Source: Streptosporangiaceae bacterium (GTDB lineage: Bacteria; Actinomycetota; Actinomycetes; Streptosporangiales; Streptosporangiaceae). From it: a stretch of DNA of 6,446 nucleotides. The notes below the pieces were generated by a model that did not search any database, had not been told where the DNA came from, and saw only the letters and a list, made by a program, of their open reading frames with translations. The position numbers were made by a program, and so were the translations under genes. This document shows positions 6,094 through 6,446 of the stretch, one piece after another. The stretch spans positions 1-6,446 of the forward strand of contig JASIGS010000675.1 of assembly GCA_030052355.1 (NCBI GenBank), written 5' to 3'. Numbering within the stretch: position 1 is the stretch's first letter; every line of letters begins with the position of its first letter.

Positions 6094-6446
6094 GTGGGCA
6101 GCACTGTCAAGGGGGAACGCGCCGGTAACGGGCCAGACGCAGCTGGCGACGGCGCGGCCGGCACCGCCGGCCCGGCCAGCACCGCCGGCCCAGCCAGCAC
6201 AGCCGGCCGGGTCACGGCCATCCAGGGCGGCCCGTTCGTGGCGGCTCCGGGCGCGTCCAGCACGCCGGGTGACGGCCGGAGTGATCGGTGGCGCGCGCAC
6301 CGGGAGCGACGCCGCTCCGAGTTCGTGCAGGCCGCGCTGCGGGTGCTCGCCAAGTCCGGGCCCGATCTGCCGATGGACGCGGTCGCCGCCGAAGCGGGGG
6401 TGACCAAGCCCGTGCTGTACCGGTATTTCGCCGACAAGGCCGCGCT
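6094..6446 (+). CDS. TetR-family transcriptional regulator, 3' end cut by window edge
   Basis: The first 117 codons of a TetR/AcrR-family one-component regulator, running off the right edge. Residues 70-117 form the N-terminal DNA-binding domain: RERRRSEFVQAALRVLA (70-86, helix 1), then MDAVAAEAGVTKPVLYRYF (94-112), which contains the helix-turn-helix with the classic recognition-helix ending LYRYF, followed by DKAA. The ligand-binding domain lies outside the window, so the inducer cannot be guessed. Residues 1-69 are an unusual Gly/Ala/Pro/Ser/Thr-rich, probably disordered extension, partly built from an 18-bp tandem repeat. GTG 6094 has no Shine-Dalgarno site but sits where a leaderless transcript would begin; GTG 6238 (codon 49) is an in-frame alternative that would remove most of the extension, but it too lacks a convincing ribosome site. 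It is divergent from the diiron oxygenase across 80 bp holding a palindromic operator. Confidence 0.88.
   Translation, partial: MGSTVKGERAGNGPDAAGDGAAGTAGPASTAGPASTAGRVTAIQGGPFVAAPGASSTPGDGRSDRWRAHRERRRSEFVQAALRVLAKSGPDLPMDAVAAEAGVTKPVLYRYFADKAA
6163..6208 (+). repeat. 18-bp tandem repeat, about 2.5 copies, inside the TetR gene
   Basis: Unit 1 (6163-6180) and unit 2 (6181-6198) differ by one base (CCCGGCC versus CCCAGCC); a third, partial copy runs 6199-6208. Being a multiple of three, it encodes TAGPAS twice and then TAG, keeping the reading frame. Slipped-strand mispairing could change copy number without frameshift, altering the length of the regulator's flexible N-terminal region. Confidence 0.75.

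Noticed and set aside
6154..6208. GCCGGC-rich repeated tract as a CRISPR-like or regulatory repeat array
   Set aside because: The repeats are contiguous without spacers, are in frame, and encode TAGPAS units of the regulator, so a coding tandem repeat explains them.

Overview
The window is high-GC DNA with strong G/C bias at third codon positions, frequent GTG starts, and TANNNT-type -10 elements. This points to an actinobacterial chromosome; genus cannot be fixed from the sequence. Nothing indicates a phage, plasmid, insertion sequence, CRISPR array or RNA gene. Coding density is high, and the longest gap between genes is about 120 bp.

Left part, plus strand (3-3121): the 3' bulk of a glutamate-cysteine ligase (GCS2)-family gene cut by the left edge, then a 14-helix DHA2-type major facilitator exporter after a 122-bp gap that holds a long GC-rich inverted repeat. 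The exporter ends 6 bp from the stop codon of a gene on the other strand.

Middle and right, minus strand (3128-6013): three genes read in the order AurF-like diiron oxygenase, YihY/BrkB-type membrane protein, and a protein made of two YbjQ-like (UPF0145) domains. The gaps are 54 and 42 bp, so one transcript is plausible, although a hairpin over the first gene's stop codon could reduce read-through.

Right edge, plus strand (6094-6446): the start of a TetR-family regulator divergent from the diiron oxygenase. The 80-bp space between them holds a perfect 17-bp palindrome (8-bp arms, 1-bp centre). It is placed to cover the -35/spacer of a leaderless regulator promoter and the upstream part of the oxygenase promoter. 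This suggests an autoregulated ligand-responsive switch controlling the oxygenase and perhaps the two genes after it.

The most notable items are this regulator-operator-oxygenase module, an unusual repeat-built N-terminal extension on the regulator, and the internal duplication of the YbjQ-like protein. I see no convincing evidence for a wholly new type of system; substrates and ligands are unknown.
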